Assembly (NCBI RefSeq): GCF_000222585.1
Contig: NZ_AFWE01000185.1
Coordinates: forward strand, 1-64,000
Source: Vibrio scophthalmi LMG 19158
Lineage (GTDB): Bacteria > Pseudomonadota > Gammaproteobacteria > Enterobacterales > Vibrionaceae
DNA: 64,000 bases
Direction of reading: 5' to 3'
Shown here: piece after piece, positions 35,473 to 44,883 of the stretch
Position numbering within the stretch: position 1 is the first letter of the stretch
Layout: every line of letters begins with the position of its first letter
Notes under the pieces: model-generated
What the model was told of the DNA's origin: nothing
Databases searched by the model: none
Seen by the model: only the letters and a program-made list of their open reading frames with translations
Translations under genes and position numbers: made by a program

Positions 35473-36730
35473 AAGACAGTCCTTGTGTGGTTTGTTCTTT
35501 ATCATCCTGCAACACTCTTTTTTGTACGATTCGATAACGAACATAAACAAACGCTAGAGCAAATGGTGCAACATATCTTGCATCAATCGTCATAAAAAAA
35601 GCACTGGATAACACTAAAAACAGCAGCACAGCAAAATCATATTGCATGCGGTGTTTAACGAAAAACTTAAACAGCCGTCCGACATATTTCACATAAACAT
35701 AGACGAAAAAAATCCCGCCAAATATGACCCAATCAAAAAAGAACGACTTCGTCGATACACTTTTGGTTTCACCCACGACTAAATATTTTGAGAATTCAGA
35801 AAAATTTAGTAGCCCAGGCGCTAATCCATCGACAAAGCTCACAGCATGGACACCATATTCGTACATGGATGGTAGATAGCCAAAGAAACCACTGCCAATT
35901 GGGTTATAAATCAATGATATGATTGCCGTCATCACCGCGGTTCCGCGAGTCGCGACACTGGTGTAACGTTCAACGTCATTGACGATAGAGCCGCCCAAAA
36001 ATGTAGAGACAAACACGGTGATACCAAAGAGCAAAATCAATGAGGCCAACAACTTATGGAAAGCATTGATACGACTAAAGGTGACAAAAGTAATAAAGAT
36101 GGTCATCAAGAAACAAATCAATGTTCCCTTTGAAGTGATTAATAACACACTGGCCACAATGATTGGCGTAATCACAAAAAGGTTAATACGGAAAATAGCC
36201 GCAACCATCAACAAAACTAAACTAAACTGGAAGCCAAATGTACTCGCTTCAAAAGTAAAACCTCGCATTCGATGTGGCGACAACGCATAGTTTTGGTGGA
36301 AAAATGAAGAACTATTGATGAAACCACGCGCCGCTAAGTTTAATAAAAATGCGAAGATGACAACACCAGCGATGACTAATAATCCCTGATAAATCGTTTT
36401 TTCATCTTGACGAATCACCGTCAGGAAGACGACGACAGGAGGAATGATCAGCAATAAAAATCTCAGTCCTCGGTCAAATAGAAAAGTTTTATTGTAATCT
36501 CCATAAAAGAATGTCAGCAGCAAGAAGGAATAGACAAAAAAACCAAACAATAATTTGACCGTATTGAACTCCGTCTCCGATAACGAACGATAAGACAGAG
36601 CAACCTGCAATGCGAGCAACGGGATCATAGTAATCCCAAGTGGCGCAGTAAATACGCCACCAATAGAGGCAAGCGCAGTGTTCTCAAACGGAATTAGCAA
36701 ACAGAAAAATAGAAATACCGCTTTTTGCAC
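35465..36730 (-). CDS. Wzy-like polysaccharide polymerase
   Basis: A 421-residue multispanning protein (about ten to eleven hydrophobic segments) with the low-similarity character of Wzy proteins: a large periplasmic loop after RRGTAV-like sequence (ERYTSVATRGTAVMTAI) and a SGFFGYLP segment. It probably polymerises lipid-linked repeat units in the periplasm. The start codon is GTG at 36730 with AGGAG before it. It is nine bases downstream of the preceding glycosyltransferase gene and coupled to the next gene. Confidence 0.75.
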   Translation of the reverse strand: MQKAVFLFFCLLIPFENTALASIGGVFTAPLGITMIPLLALQVALSYRSLSETEFNTVKLLFGFFVYSFLLLTFFYGDYNKTFLFDRGLRFLLLIIPPVVVFLTVIRQDEKTIYQGLLVIAGVVIFAFLLNLAARGFINSSSFFHQNYALSPHRMRGFTFEASTFGFQFSLVLLMVAAIFRINLFVITPIIVASVLLITSKGTLICFLMTIFITFVTFSRINAFHKLLASLILLFGITVFVSTFLGGSIVNDVERYTSVATRGTAVMTAIISLIYNPIGSGFFGYLPSMYEYGVHAVSFVDGLAPGLLNFSEFSKYLVVGETKSVSTKSFFFDWVIFGGIFFVYVYVKYVGRLFKFFVKHRMQYDFAVLLFLVLSSAFFMTIDARYVAPFALAFVYVRYRIVQKRVLQDDKEQTTQGLSYA

Positions 36731-36739
36731 CGGAAGCTC

Positions 36740-37837
36740 CTAGCTGAGTGTAGAAAATGACTGGAAGTAGCGCTGATTCATAATATCTTCATGAAAGTTA
36801 TGCTCAAAGTGCTCAACACAATCTTGCTGACTAATATTAAGATAAGCTTTATCCACCAATACCTTTTCTATACTTTGAGACAAATCCGTCTTACTTTCTA
36901 GATTAAAAACCCAGCCGGTTTTATCGTTAAGCATATCTGCGAGTGATCCAGCATTTGAAGCGAACACAGGCGTGCCATTGCGTAAAGACTCAGCAACGAT
37001 CAAACCAAAACCTTCCCACAACGAAGGCACAACCACAAAATCGGCCTGTTGGAAGTGTTGGTCTAAGTCACTGTTTTTTACCCACCCAAGTCGTTTAATC
37101 GTGACATTGTCGATAGAGCCATCCAATAACTCATACAATTCAGGACAATCGTTGTGTACCGGTTCCCCGATAACACTCAATTCGATAGGTTGATCAACCT
37201 TCGGTAATTGCTTGAGTGCTTCAATAAACAGATGTAACCCTTTACACATATCTAAGCGACCAACAAATAACATGCGCGTTACGCCGCTATGCTGATTTTG
37301 ATCTGACCATTCTCTATTAGCTAATGGTAACGCACTACCTTGTACTCCATTCCAGACAAGAGTGATCTTACTCTCTTTAAGGCCGATCTTTTGCGCCTCA
37401 CGATATTCAGAAGGAGAAATACAATAAATTTGATCACAAAAAGGCGCCAGCAGGCGCTCAGCGCCAATATAGATCGAACGATAGAGCGTATTTTTTAACT
37501 TTGAGCTGTAGTGGACATTAAACGACCAGCCATGACTACAAAAAACGACTGACACCTTGTGCCACTTAGCAAAAGGCCATAAAAATGGACGTAAGAAACC
37601 AGCAAAAGTACTGTGTAAAAAAATGACTTGATACTGCTTAATCTCTAGCTTAAACAATAAAGTCCAAAGTAAAACGAGTACATTGAATGGTCTAAACCCT
37701 TTGGGTTTTAGTGGCAAAATAGAACGATGATAATTAAACGCTAAAAAATCATTTTGCACAGACTCTGCGCGAGACAGAGACTCAAAAAAAGTTTCGATTC
37801 CACCCGGTGTGGTTTCCGATATATTTAAAACTTTCAT
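36740..37837 (-). CDS. Glycosyltransferase family 4
   Basis: A 365-residue GT-B-fold enzyme with MLFVGRLDMCKGLHLFIEAL (about residue 190) and the GT4 donor-binding motif VPSLWEGFGLIVAESLRNGTPV (about 280-300) with its E-x7-E spacing. It should add a sugar from a nucleotide donor at the cytoplasmic membrane face. It begins two bases after the previous gene, in a tight operon, and has GGGGTAGG as ribosome site. Confidence 0.9.
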   Translation of the reverse strand: MKVLNISETTPGGIETFFESLSRAESVQNDFLAFNYHRSILPLKPKGFRPFNVLVLLWTLLFKLEIKQYQVIFLHSTFAGFLRPFLWPFAKWHKVSVVFCSHGWSFNVHYSSKLKNTLYRSIYIGAERLLAPFCDQIYCISPSEYREAQKIGLKESKITLVWNGVQGSALPLANREWSDQNQHSGVTRMLFVGRLDMCKGLHLFIEALKQLPKVDQPIELSVIGEPVHNDCPELYELLDGSIDNVTIKRLGWVKNSDLDQHFQQADFVVVPSLWEGFGLIVAESLRNGTPVFASNAGSLADMLNDKTGWVFNLESKTDLSQSIEKVLVDKAYLNISQQDCVEHFEHNFHEDIMNQRYFQSFSTLS

Positions 37838-37839
37838 GC

Positions 37840-38796
37840 CTACCCCGTATAACTCAATCGACGTAACACGCGATGCTGCGTTAATCCATCCAGCTTAAAT
37901 AACAACCGCAAAACCATCACGATAACGGAATATCGACTCAACTTTGCATCGAGCTCACCAAATAAAAACTGTTGATTTGAGATGATTTTTTCAAATACAT
38001 CCTTATCTTGGGTCTTATTTTTAATCAAGAACTTGATTAGGTTGATGTAACAGGTAGAAATGAAAAAGTTAACATCCTGCTCCCTTGCCGACTTTTTCGC
38101 TTGAGTGGAAATTTGAGCAAAAGCATCGATGTGCGTGGTATCTTTTTGTGTCAGTGGGCTATTGATTGCGGAACCACTACGCATCACATGGAAGTAGAGA
38201 ATTTCATCACTAGTATAACAATCATGGGCGAATGACAGGTAATCAATGATAAAAAGCAAGTCTTCGCTGAAATGCAAAGATTCATCGAATCTCAATGAGT
38301 GCTCGGAAAGTAGTCGACGTGATACCATCAAACCACATATATGAAGACGGATCTCTTTGGTTAAATACTGAGACAGCGCTTGTTGACCAGTCACCTGCTG
38401 AGCACGGTTCTGAGCTTGCTCTGATTTATCATCGGATACTTTTTCGAACGAAAACAAGATCGTATCTAGATTGGTGCGTTCCAACAGCACTTTGTCCAAG
38501 TAGCTGAATAAGCCAGATTGATATTTGTCGTCTGAATCTAAAAATAAGACAAACTCACCACGCGCGTTCTCAATACCAACGTTACGAGCACTTGAAACGC
38601 CACCATTCTCTTTTCGTATCAATCTAATACTCGGATGATCAATCGTGTAGTTAGGTCCCTGCTTTGAGCCATCATCGACCAGTATTAACTCTGCGTCTTG
38701 TTCAGCACGGGCCGATACTTCTTGAACAAACCACTCTACGATGCGTTGGGCATAATCAAAGGTGTTGTAAATAGGTACAATCACGGAATATTTCAT
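37840..38796 (-). CDS. Glycosyltransferase family 2
   Basis: A 318-residue GT-A enzyme with SVIVPIYNT at the start, ELILVDDGS, SSARNVGIENARGEFVLFLDSDD (DxD-type metal motif) and a typical hydrophobic C-terminal third. It transfers one sugar of the repeat unit. The ATG at 38796 overlaps the stop of the upstream gene in an ATGA arrangement and has AGGAGG before it, which fixes the start. Confidence 0.9.
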   Translation of the reverse strand: MKYSVIVPIYNTFDYAQRIVEWFVQEVSARAEQDAELILVDDGSKQGPNYTIDHPSIRLIRKENGGVSSARNVGIENARGEFVLFLDSDDKYQSGLFSYLDKVLLERTNLDTILFSFEKVSDDKSEQAQNRAQQVTGQQALSQYLTKEIRLHICGLMVSRRLLSEHSLRFDESLHFSEDLLFIIDYLSFAHDCYTSDEILYFHVMRSGSAINSPLTQKDTTHIDAFAQISTQAKKSAREQDVNFFISTCYINLIKFLIKNKTQDKDVFEKIISNQQFLFGELDAKLSRYSVIVMVLRLLFKLDGLTQHRVLRRLSYTG

Positions 38797-39830
38797 GCAA
38801 CAGCCTCCTGCCATAACTGATTAACAACTTCTATTTCAGTTTCTTTCGCTTTGTTTAGTGCATTATTTGATAAGGTGGTGTAACGCGCTTCGTTGCTGCA
38901 AATATCGATAATTCGCTCAGCAAAGCGACGGCTATCGCCTTCAACAACACGATAACCATTGACTCCCTCTTCAACAATCCATGGCAATGCATCAAAGGTT
39001 TGATAAGCAACTATCGGTAGACCTTGGCTTCGTGCCTCGATGAGAGTTTGTCCAAAACCTTCATATCTTGAGGTCATAATAAACGCAGCATAGTTTTGTA
39101 GCGTATCGGCTACATCACTAGTAGGGCCTTTAAATTGGATTTTGGTGTTATCCGCGACACGCTCAATCAAAGCGTTCACTTCGCTTTCACGGCCATCCCC
39201 ATAGATATCTAAGTGATACCCATCAGGTAACTGGTCGATAACTTCGATCATGGCTGAGAAGTTCTTCTGCTCTTCATCAATTCGAGCAATCGTCACTAAC
39301 CTTTTGCTCAACTGTTGTGGATCCGACGAAGTCGAAAGCTTACAGCCGCGAGGAATCACTTTTACCTTCGAAACCAAGCGCGGAAATAACGTCGCCAATG
39401 CCTGCTTGTCTTGATCGGTGTAAACTGTAAACAAATCAATTTTGCTTTGTAACAAAGCCATAATTAATTTTGATAGCGGTTTAAAAAAGACCGAGAACTT
39501 GTTGGTCTGCACCAATACCACCTTGGCATTTTTTAACACCTGTAGAGGCAAGTAAAGCAAGTCATTGGGGTGAAACAACACCACAACGTCTTCGGCAGAA
39601 AGTTGCAGCTTTCTCACCGCATCGATTTGGCTTAACTTTGCCGCGATTTTGTTACCACAGCCATACTTAACGTATTGGATCTTTGAACTTTCAGGATAGT
39701 GTTCCTTCTCAGGTTCAAACTGATACAACTCATAGTTTTCACAATCAAATAGAGTGTGCAAACTTCTGATCAACGTCTCTACCCCACCCATGGTGGTCGA
39801 CTTTTGTGGATTAATGGTGACGAGTTTCAT
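38793..39830 (-). CDS. Glycosyltransferase family 4
   Basis: A 345-residue GT-B enzyme. VTIARIDEEQKNFSAMIEVI (about 175) and TSRYEGFGQTLIEARSQGLPIV (about 250-272) are the linker and donor-binding segments. The start at 39830 lies 19 bases after the Ugd stop and gives the usual KLVTINPQ beginning with the GGVETLIRSL acceptor-side helix. The longer frame to 39896 would run into ugd. It is coupled to the downstream GT2 gene. Confidence 0.88.
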   Translation of the reverse strand: MKLVTINPQKSTTMGGVETLIRSLHTLFDCENYELYQFEPEKEHYPESSKIQYVKYGCGNKIAAKLSQIDAVRKLQLSAEDVVVLFHPNDLLYLPLQVLKNAKVVLVQTNKFSVFFKPLSKLIMALLQSKIDLFTVYTDQDKQALATLFPRLVSKVKVIPRGCKLSTSSDPQQLSKRLVTIARIDEEQKNFSAMIEVIDQLPDGYHLDIYGDGRESEVNALIERVADNTKIQFKGPTSDVADTLQNYAAFIMTSRYEGFGQTLIEARSQGLPIVAYQTFDALPWIVEEGVNGYRVVEGDSRRFAERIIDICSNEARYTTLSNNALNKAKETEIEVVNQLWQEAVA

Positions 39831-39849
39831 CAAGTATTTAACCTTGTCC

Positions 39850-41016
39850 TTAGTCGCTACCAAAAAGGTCGCGGGTGTAAACCTTATCCGCGACATCCGC
39901 TAGTTCTTCCATCATGCGGTTACTCACAATCACATCGCTGATCTGTTTGAACGAAGCAAAGTCATTCACTACTTCTGAGTTAAAGAATGTCGGTTCTTCT
40001 AACAGTGGTTCATATACGATGACTTCAATCCCTTTCGCCTTGATGCGTTTCATAATGCCCTGGATACTAGAAGCTCTAAAGTTGTCTGAACCAGACTTCA
40101 TAATCAGACGGTAAATACCCACTACTTTAGGTTGTTTGTTGACGATCGAACGAGCAATGAAATCTTTGCGGGTGGTATTTGCCTCAACAATTGCTTGAAT
40201 AATATTGTTTGGCACATCTTGATAGTTAGCCAATAACTGTTTGGTATCTTTTGGTAAACAGTAGCCGCCATAGCCAAACGAAGGATTGTTATAATGAGAG
40301 CCAATACGCGGATCCAAACCGACACCTTCGATGATCTGACGTGAATCTAAGCCATGACTTTCTGCGTAAGAATCCAGCTCATTAAAATACGCCACACGCA
40401 TCGCCAGATAAGTATTAGAGAACAGCTTAACAGCCTCAGCTTCTGTCGAATTGGTGAATAGAACTGGAATATCTGTTTTCACTGCACCTTCAAGCAATAA
40501 CCCAGCAAACGTTTCAGCACGAGGCGAGGTTTCACCCACAATAATGCGCGAAGGGTAAAGGTTGTCATGTAGCGCTTTGCCTTCACGTAAAAATTCAGGC
40601 GAGAACAAGATATTTTCAAAATCAAGCTCTTGCTTCACTCGTTCAGTAAAGCCCACAGGGATTGTTGATTTGATCACCACCACACCCTGTGGTGCATACT
40701 GTTTGACTTCTTTGATCACCGACTCGACTGAACTGGTATCAAAAAAATTCGTTTCTGCATCATAATTTGTTGGCGTAGCCACGATGATGAAATCAGTCTC
40801 TTTGTACGCGAGTTCTTTATCGATGGTTGCGGTTAAATCCAGCGTTTTTTCTGCCAAAAACAACTCAATTTCAGTGTCTGAAATAGGCGAAATACGCTGA
40901 TTGATTTTGGCGACTTTTCCTTCATCAATATCCAATGCGACCACTTGATGATTCTGCGCCAGAAGCACTGCATTCGATAATCCAACATAACCGGTACCAA
41001 CAACTGTAATCTTCAT
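39850..41016 (-). CDS. ugd: UDP-glucose 6-dehydrogenase
   Basis: A 388-residue enzyme that makes UDP-glucuronate from UDP-glucose with two NAD+. The Rossmann [45 protein letters not shown] and the catalytic Cys in [11 protein letters not shown] are all present. Length matches E. coli Ugd (388). It implies that the polysaccharide contains glucuronic acid or a sugar made from it. It lies inside the glycosyltransferase gene run, with GGAAG before the ATG. Confidence 0.96.
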   Translation of the reverse strand: MKITVVGTGYVGLSNAVLLAQNHQVVALDIDEGKVAKINQRISPISDTEIELFLAEKTLDLTATIDKELAYKETDFIIVATPTNYDAETNFFDTSSVESVIKEVKQYAPQGVVVIKSTIPVGFTERVKQELDFENILFSPEFLREGKALHDNLYPSRIIVGETSPRAETFAGLLLEGAVKTDIPVLFTNSTEAEAVKLFSNTYLAMRVAYFNELDSYAESHGLDSRQIIEGVGLDPRIGSHYNNPSFGYGGYCLPKDTKQLLANYQDVPNNIIQAIVEANTTRKDFIARSIVNKQPKVVGIYRLIMKSGSDNFRASSIQGIMKRIKAKGIEVIVYEPLLEEPTFFNSEVVNDFASFKQISDVIVSNRMMEELADVADKVYTRDLFGSD

Positions 41017-41059
41017 AAATCTTCCGTAATTTTGTTCAATTTTAGGCAGTAACGAATTA

Positions 41060-41992
41060 CTACGCTTGATATTTTTGACTGCTCAGAGATTGCTTTCTTT
41101 TGATAAAGCGCTCGAACAATGCCATTGGTTTTTTGAGGTAGTAGTATGTGCGCTTAGGTACAACCGAAATTTTTCCTTGAAAAACCAAACCCACTACCTG
41201 CATAAAGTCTCGTAGTGACATCACCTTACGGAAGTTCTTCACCATCTTGTAAAGTGAGGTACTGTCAGTTGGTAAAGCAAAGGAGGCAATGTAATCGATT
41301 CTGTTTAATTCCACCTCATAACGAGAACGCACCACCGCAGGTTTAAAATTCACTGTCAGGGTGCCTTTACCGCGCGTCACGCAATAAATCTCCTGGGGAT
41401 GAACCGAAATAGAAGCCGCTTTTCGTCCGGAAACCAGCGAGAACATCACATCATTGGAAGCAATGACTTGGTCAAAGTAGAGCCCATTCTCTTGGATAAA
41501 CTCGGTACGAAAGACTTTGCTCCATGGAACCGAAAAGTGATAACGAATATCCTCATCACCCGACTCTAGAAAAGCACGTACCAAATTGGCATAAATATGA
41601 TGACGATCCGATAGCTCACCTGTGACATCACAACGGCTAGTCGGAGAAAAATAACTAATATCATCACCATGCAAAACCGTATCGAGTAGTTCAAAAGTCC
41701 CTGAACAAAACAAGTCATCTGCATCCGCAAATAAGGTATATCGACTACGTAGCTGTTTTATTCCTACGTTACGAGCAGAACCCGCTCCTTTTATACCCGT
41801 ATTGTTAGTTAGAAACTCTAGGTGATGCCCCTTATACTGCTCAGCTAGACGCTGACTATCCAGCGCTTCACTGCTGTTATCGTCAACAACGATGATTTGA
41901 ATATCCGGTCTAGTAGGAATCGAGTCTAATAACCGTTTCAAGCCTTGCTCGCTGTTGTAGTGCGGCACAACGATGCTATACATAAAATCCAT
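41060..41992 (-). CDS. Glycosyltransferase family 2
   Basis: A 310-residue GT-A enzyme: [52 protein letters not shown] with the metal-binding DADD. The start at 41992 has GGGAA seven bases before it; a GTG at 42007 and an ATG at 41983 are alternatives. It follows wzc directly. Confidence 0.87.
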   Translation of the reverse strand: MDFMYSIVVPHYNSEQGLKRLLDSIPTRPDIQIIVVDDNSSEALDSQRLAEQYKGHHLEFLTNNTGIKGAGSARNVGIKQLRSRYTLFADADDLFCSGTFELLDTVLHGDDISYFSPTSRCDVTGELSDRHHIYANLVRAFLESGDEDIRYHFSVPWSKVFRTEFIQENGLYFDQVIASNDVMFSLVSGRKAASISVHPQEIYCVTRGKGTLTVNFKPAVVRSRYEVELNRIDYIASFALPTDSTSLYKMVKNFRKVMSLRDFMQVVGLVFQGKISVVPKRTYYYLKKPMALFERFIKRKQSLSSQKYQA

Positions 41993-42007
41993 TTTTAGGT
42001 TTCCCAC

Positions 42008-44227
42008 TTATGATTGCTGCGCTTGAGGAACTTTGTCCAAATGGTGAATATAGTCACCGTAAACATAATCTTGCTTACCTTTCCCTTCACTAATTTGGTT
42101 TAGCAGCAAACCTTCAAACTGCACGTCATGAGACATAAATCTGGATATTGTGTTACGTAAAGTGACGACACGTGTACTAGACGCTCTTAGCACCACCACA
42201 ACCTTGCCAGTGATTTTACTTACGATCATGCTATCGCTGACCACTAGAGCTGGTGGTGTGTCGATAATGACCTTGTCAAAACGCTCGGCAAGTTGATGTA
42301 AAAGCTGTGAGAAGCGTTCTGAACTTAGCAGCTCTTGTGGATTCTGAGTTGGCATACCCGCTGGCAGTACCGTTAGTCCCGAGCGCTCATCAACAAACAG
42401 ACACTCATCTAAGCTCGCGTTCATCAAAAGATGATTGGTTAAACCAGGCTTATAACGTTTATGTCCAAAACGCTCCGCAACCGCTGACTTTCTTAAATCA
42501 CAATCGATAAGAAGAGTGTTCTCAACTTTTGAAAATGCGAGCGCTAGATTGATTGAGCACGTTGTTTTCCCTTCATTCGGTAACGAGGAAGATATCGTAA
42601 TAAACTTATTGTCTTTATTAGCCAGTGCTAGCGCAGTCCTAGCCGAACGGATCGACTCGTTAAATGTCATGAACTTTTCGCTAAAGAACACATCACTACC
42701 CAGCGCTCGCTTCTTAAATTTGTTGAGCCTAGGTATGCCGCCTAACGGAATGATGCCGAGTCGGTCTTCACAATGTTTAATTGACGTAATGGTGTTATTA
42801 AAGGCATCCAACAACAATACAACCGAAATCGACAGAAGCAGCGCTGCGATCATCGCAAGACCGACGATCAATTTCTTGTTCGGTTTAGCCGGGAACTGCG
42901 GTACCAGTGCCTCATCAGTAAAGCGGGCATTTCGTGAATCAAAATCGCTGGTTGCAGTGGTCTCTTTTTGACGATTTAAGAAGATATTTAAAATATTTCG
43001 GTTAGTCTCTTCTTCACGCAGTAACGCTTCATATTGACGTTTTTTCACCGTCAAACTTTGGAATTCTTGTTTACGCTTATCCAACTCGCGTGAAATCAAA
43101 CGCTCTTGAGATCGCACGGCTTGGAGCTCTTTACCAATCCCACCGACCAATTGACGGATCAATTGATTCAACTGCTCTTCAAGGTTGGCGCGCTTAGCAC
43201 TAACAGCGATCATCTTTTCATGCTTAGGGCCATAAGTTTTCGAGAATTCTGTTTGCTCATGTTTGGCGTTAGACAACAAACCACGCAAATTAATTACCTG
43301 AGGGTGTTTAGATATTTCAGGTACTGAAGAGACATCCGTGATGGCCAATGAACCGCCACTGCTCAATGTACTATAAGCAGATTCCAGTTGAATTCGACGG
43401 TCAGTGACTTCGCTTAAGCGTAAGATAAGATCATTAATTACTGCGCTCGCTTGAACATCAATACCGCTATCATCGTCATCAACCAGTTTTTCCTGCGCCA
43501 GAAATTCGATTAGAGCATTTTCAGAGCGCTTCAATTGTTCTTGTAGTTGCGCCATTCGACCAGAAATCCAAGACGATGCATGTTCAGTTGCATCTAATCG
43601 GGCATCAAGTCCTTCGAGAATGTAGGCCTCACCCACGGCATTCGCCACATCTGCCGCAAGTTGTGGGTCTACAGATTCAAAAGTAATACGCACTAGCTGT
43701 GTTTTACGAATAGGCGAGATATACAATCTCGATTGAAAGTTCGCTAACACCGCATAACGTACCTTAGTCGCCAGTTCTTCTGCGGTAGGCTCCACTTTCG
43801 CCTCTTCTGACTTGAACATCGGTAACGCCAGAATTTTCTCTTTCACAAGAGATTTAAAGGACTGCTTAGGTTCAATATAGGGATTGAACTCTTTGTTTTG
43901 CTCCAAATTCAATTGAGCAATAACACGCTCGGCGATGCGGCGCGATTTTAGAATTTCAAACTGAGTTAAATAGTACTCTTGCTGAGTTGAATCAATGCCC
44001 ACCACTTCTTCAATAGACACCGCTTTGCTGGTGTTTGATTCAATCAATAGTGTCGCCGTTGCTTGATAAGTCGGAGCAATTGATAACGCAAATAACGCCG
44101 CAAGTACTGTAACAAGAGTGGTAAACAGTGTTATTTTTAACCAACTGCGTTTCAGTAATACGATGTACTTACCAAAATCCACCGACTCCCCTTCAATCGA
44201 GGTTTTCTCATCGCTTAGTAACTTCAT
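42008..44227 (-). CDS. wzc: Wzc-type chain-length determinant and tyrosine autokinase
   Basis: A 739-residue inner-membrane protein. An N-terminal Wzz domain with a membrane helix (about 33-52) is followed by a long coiled-coil periplasmic region with GNVR-like parts, a second helix (about 445-465), and a cytoplasmic BY-kinase with Walker A SSLPNEGKTTCSIN (about 545), Walker A' LLIDCDLRKS and Walker B KVIIDTPPA. The C-terminal Tyr cluster is short (YVYGDY near the end) compared with enterobacterial Wzc. It controls polymer length and export with the Wza-like protein; the cognate phosphatase is probably at 31111-31551. Confidence 0.93.
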   Translation of the reverse strand: MKLLSDEKTSIEGESVDFGKYIVLLKRSWLKITLFTTLVTVLAALFALSIAPTYQATATLLIESNTSKAVSIEEVVGIDSTQQEYYLTQFEILKSRRIAERVIAQLNLEQNKEFNPYIEPKQSFKSLVKEKILALPMFKSEEAKVEPTAEELATKVRYAVLANFQSRLYISPIRKTQLVRITFESVDPQLAADVANAVGEAYILEGLDARLDATEHASSWISGRMAQLQEQLKRSENALIEFLAQEKLVDDDDSGIDVQASAVINDLILRLSEVTDRRIQLESAYSTLSSGGSLAITDVSSVPEISKHPQVINLRGLLSNAKHEQTEFSKTYGPKHEKMIAVSAKRANLEEQLNQLIRQLVGGIGKELQAVRSQERLISRELDKRKQEFQSLTVKKRQYEALLREEETNRNILNIFLNRQKETTATSDFDSRNARFTDEALVPQFPAKPNKKLIVGLAMIAALLLSISVVLLLDAFNNTITSIKHCEDRLGIIPLGGIPRLNKFKKRALGSDVFFSEKFMTFNESIRSARTALALANKDNKFITISSSLPNEGKTTCSINLALAFSKVENTLLIDCDLRKSAVAERFGHKRYKPGLTNHLLMNASLDECLFVDERSGLTVLPAGMPTQNPQELLSSERFSQLLHQLAERFDKVIIDTPPALVVSDSMIVSKITGKVVVVLRASSTRVVTLRNTISRFMSHDVQFEGLLLNQISEGKGKQDYVYGDYIHHLDKVPQAQQS

Positions 44228-44272
44228 ACTTTCCCTAATAATTCGTCAAATTGAGTTGGCTGGTGATGGTTA

Positions 44273-44863
44273 TTACCAAAATGAAGCAACGACATGAATC
44301 GTGTCACCAGGGTAAATGACTTGGTATAATTCAGCTTCAGTTTCTGTATTTTTATCAAACTCGATAGCCAATTGCTCTGCACTAAGATGCGCGTACTGAT
44401 CAGATTCTGTCGACTTAGTACGGTAAGCTCGCGCACTACGTCGATACTTACTCATCACGCCACCCGCTAATGAAATCGCCTTTTGTACTGTGAGTCCCGG
44501 CTCGTATTCATAGCCACCCGGTTTATTAACGAGGCCATTAATGTAAACATTACGATATTGGACAATAGCAACGTTCACTTTTGGATTAACTAAATAATCA
44601 CCTTGCAGACCTTGAGTAATTTCACTTTGAACTTGCTCTAATGTCTTACCACCGAGTTTAATCACCCCCAAATAGGGATAATCGATCACTTCACGGTTAT
44701 CGATTTTTTGCTCATCAATGGTGAGATTCTCTTCACCGTAGACTTTAATACTGATGACGTCACCAGCCGCAAGTTGGTACAGATCTGTGGTATTTGCATT
44801 GACCGAACCAATAGAAATACAACTCAGCACAAGGATTTTAAACAGCTTGTTAATCACTTTCAC
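44273..44863 (-). CDS. Short Wza-like polysaccharide export protein
   Basis: A 196-residue protein with a signal sequence (first about 23 residues). The polysaccharide-export domain YQLAAGDVISIKVYGEENLTID is followed by one SLBB-like domain (NVYINGLVNKPGGYEYEPGLTVQKAISLAGG). Wza has about 380 residues, two to three SLBB domains and a C-terminal amphipathic helix; the latter parts are missing here. It may be a periplasmic adaptor, and a separate outer-membrane part must exist. The start codon is a GTG at 44863 or 44857. It lies between the initiating transferase and wzc. Confidence 0.85.
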   Translation of the reverse strand: MKVINKLFKILVLSCISIGSVNANTTDLYQLAAGDVISIKVYGEENLTIDEQKIDNREVIDYPYLGVIKLGGKTLEQVQSEITQGLQGDYLVNPKVNVAIVQYRNVYINGLVNKPGGYEYEPGLTVQKAISLAGGVMSKYRRSARAYRTKSTESDQYAHLSAEQLAIEFDKNTETEAELYQVIYPGDTIHVVASFW

Positions 44864-44883
44864 ACCTAATTTTATTGGTTAAA

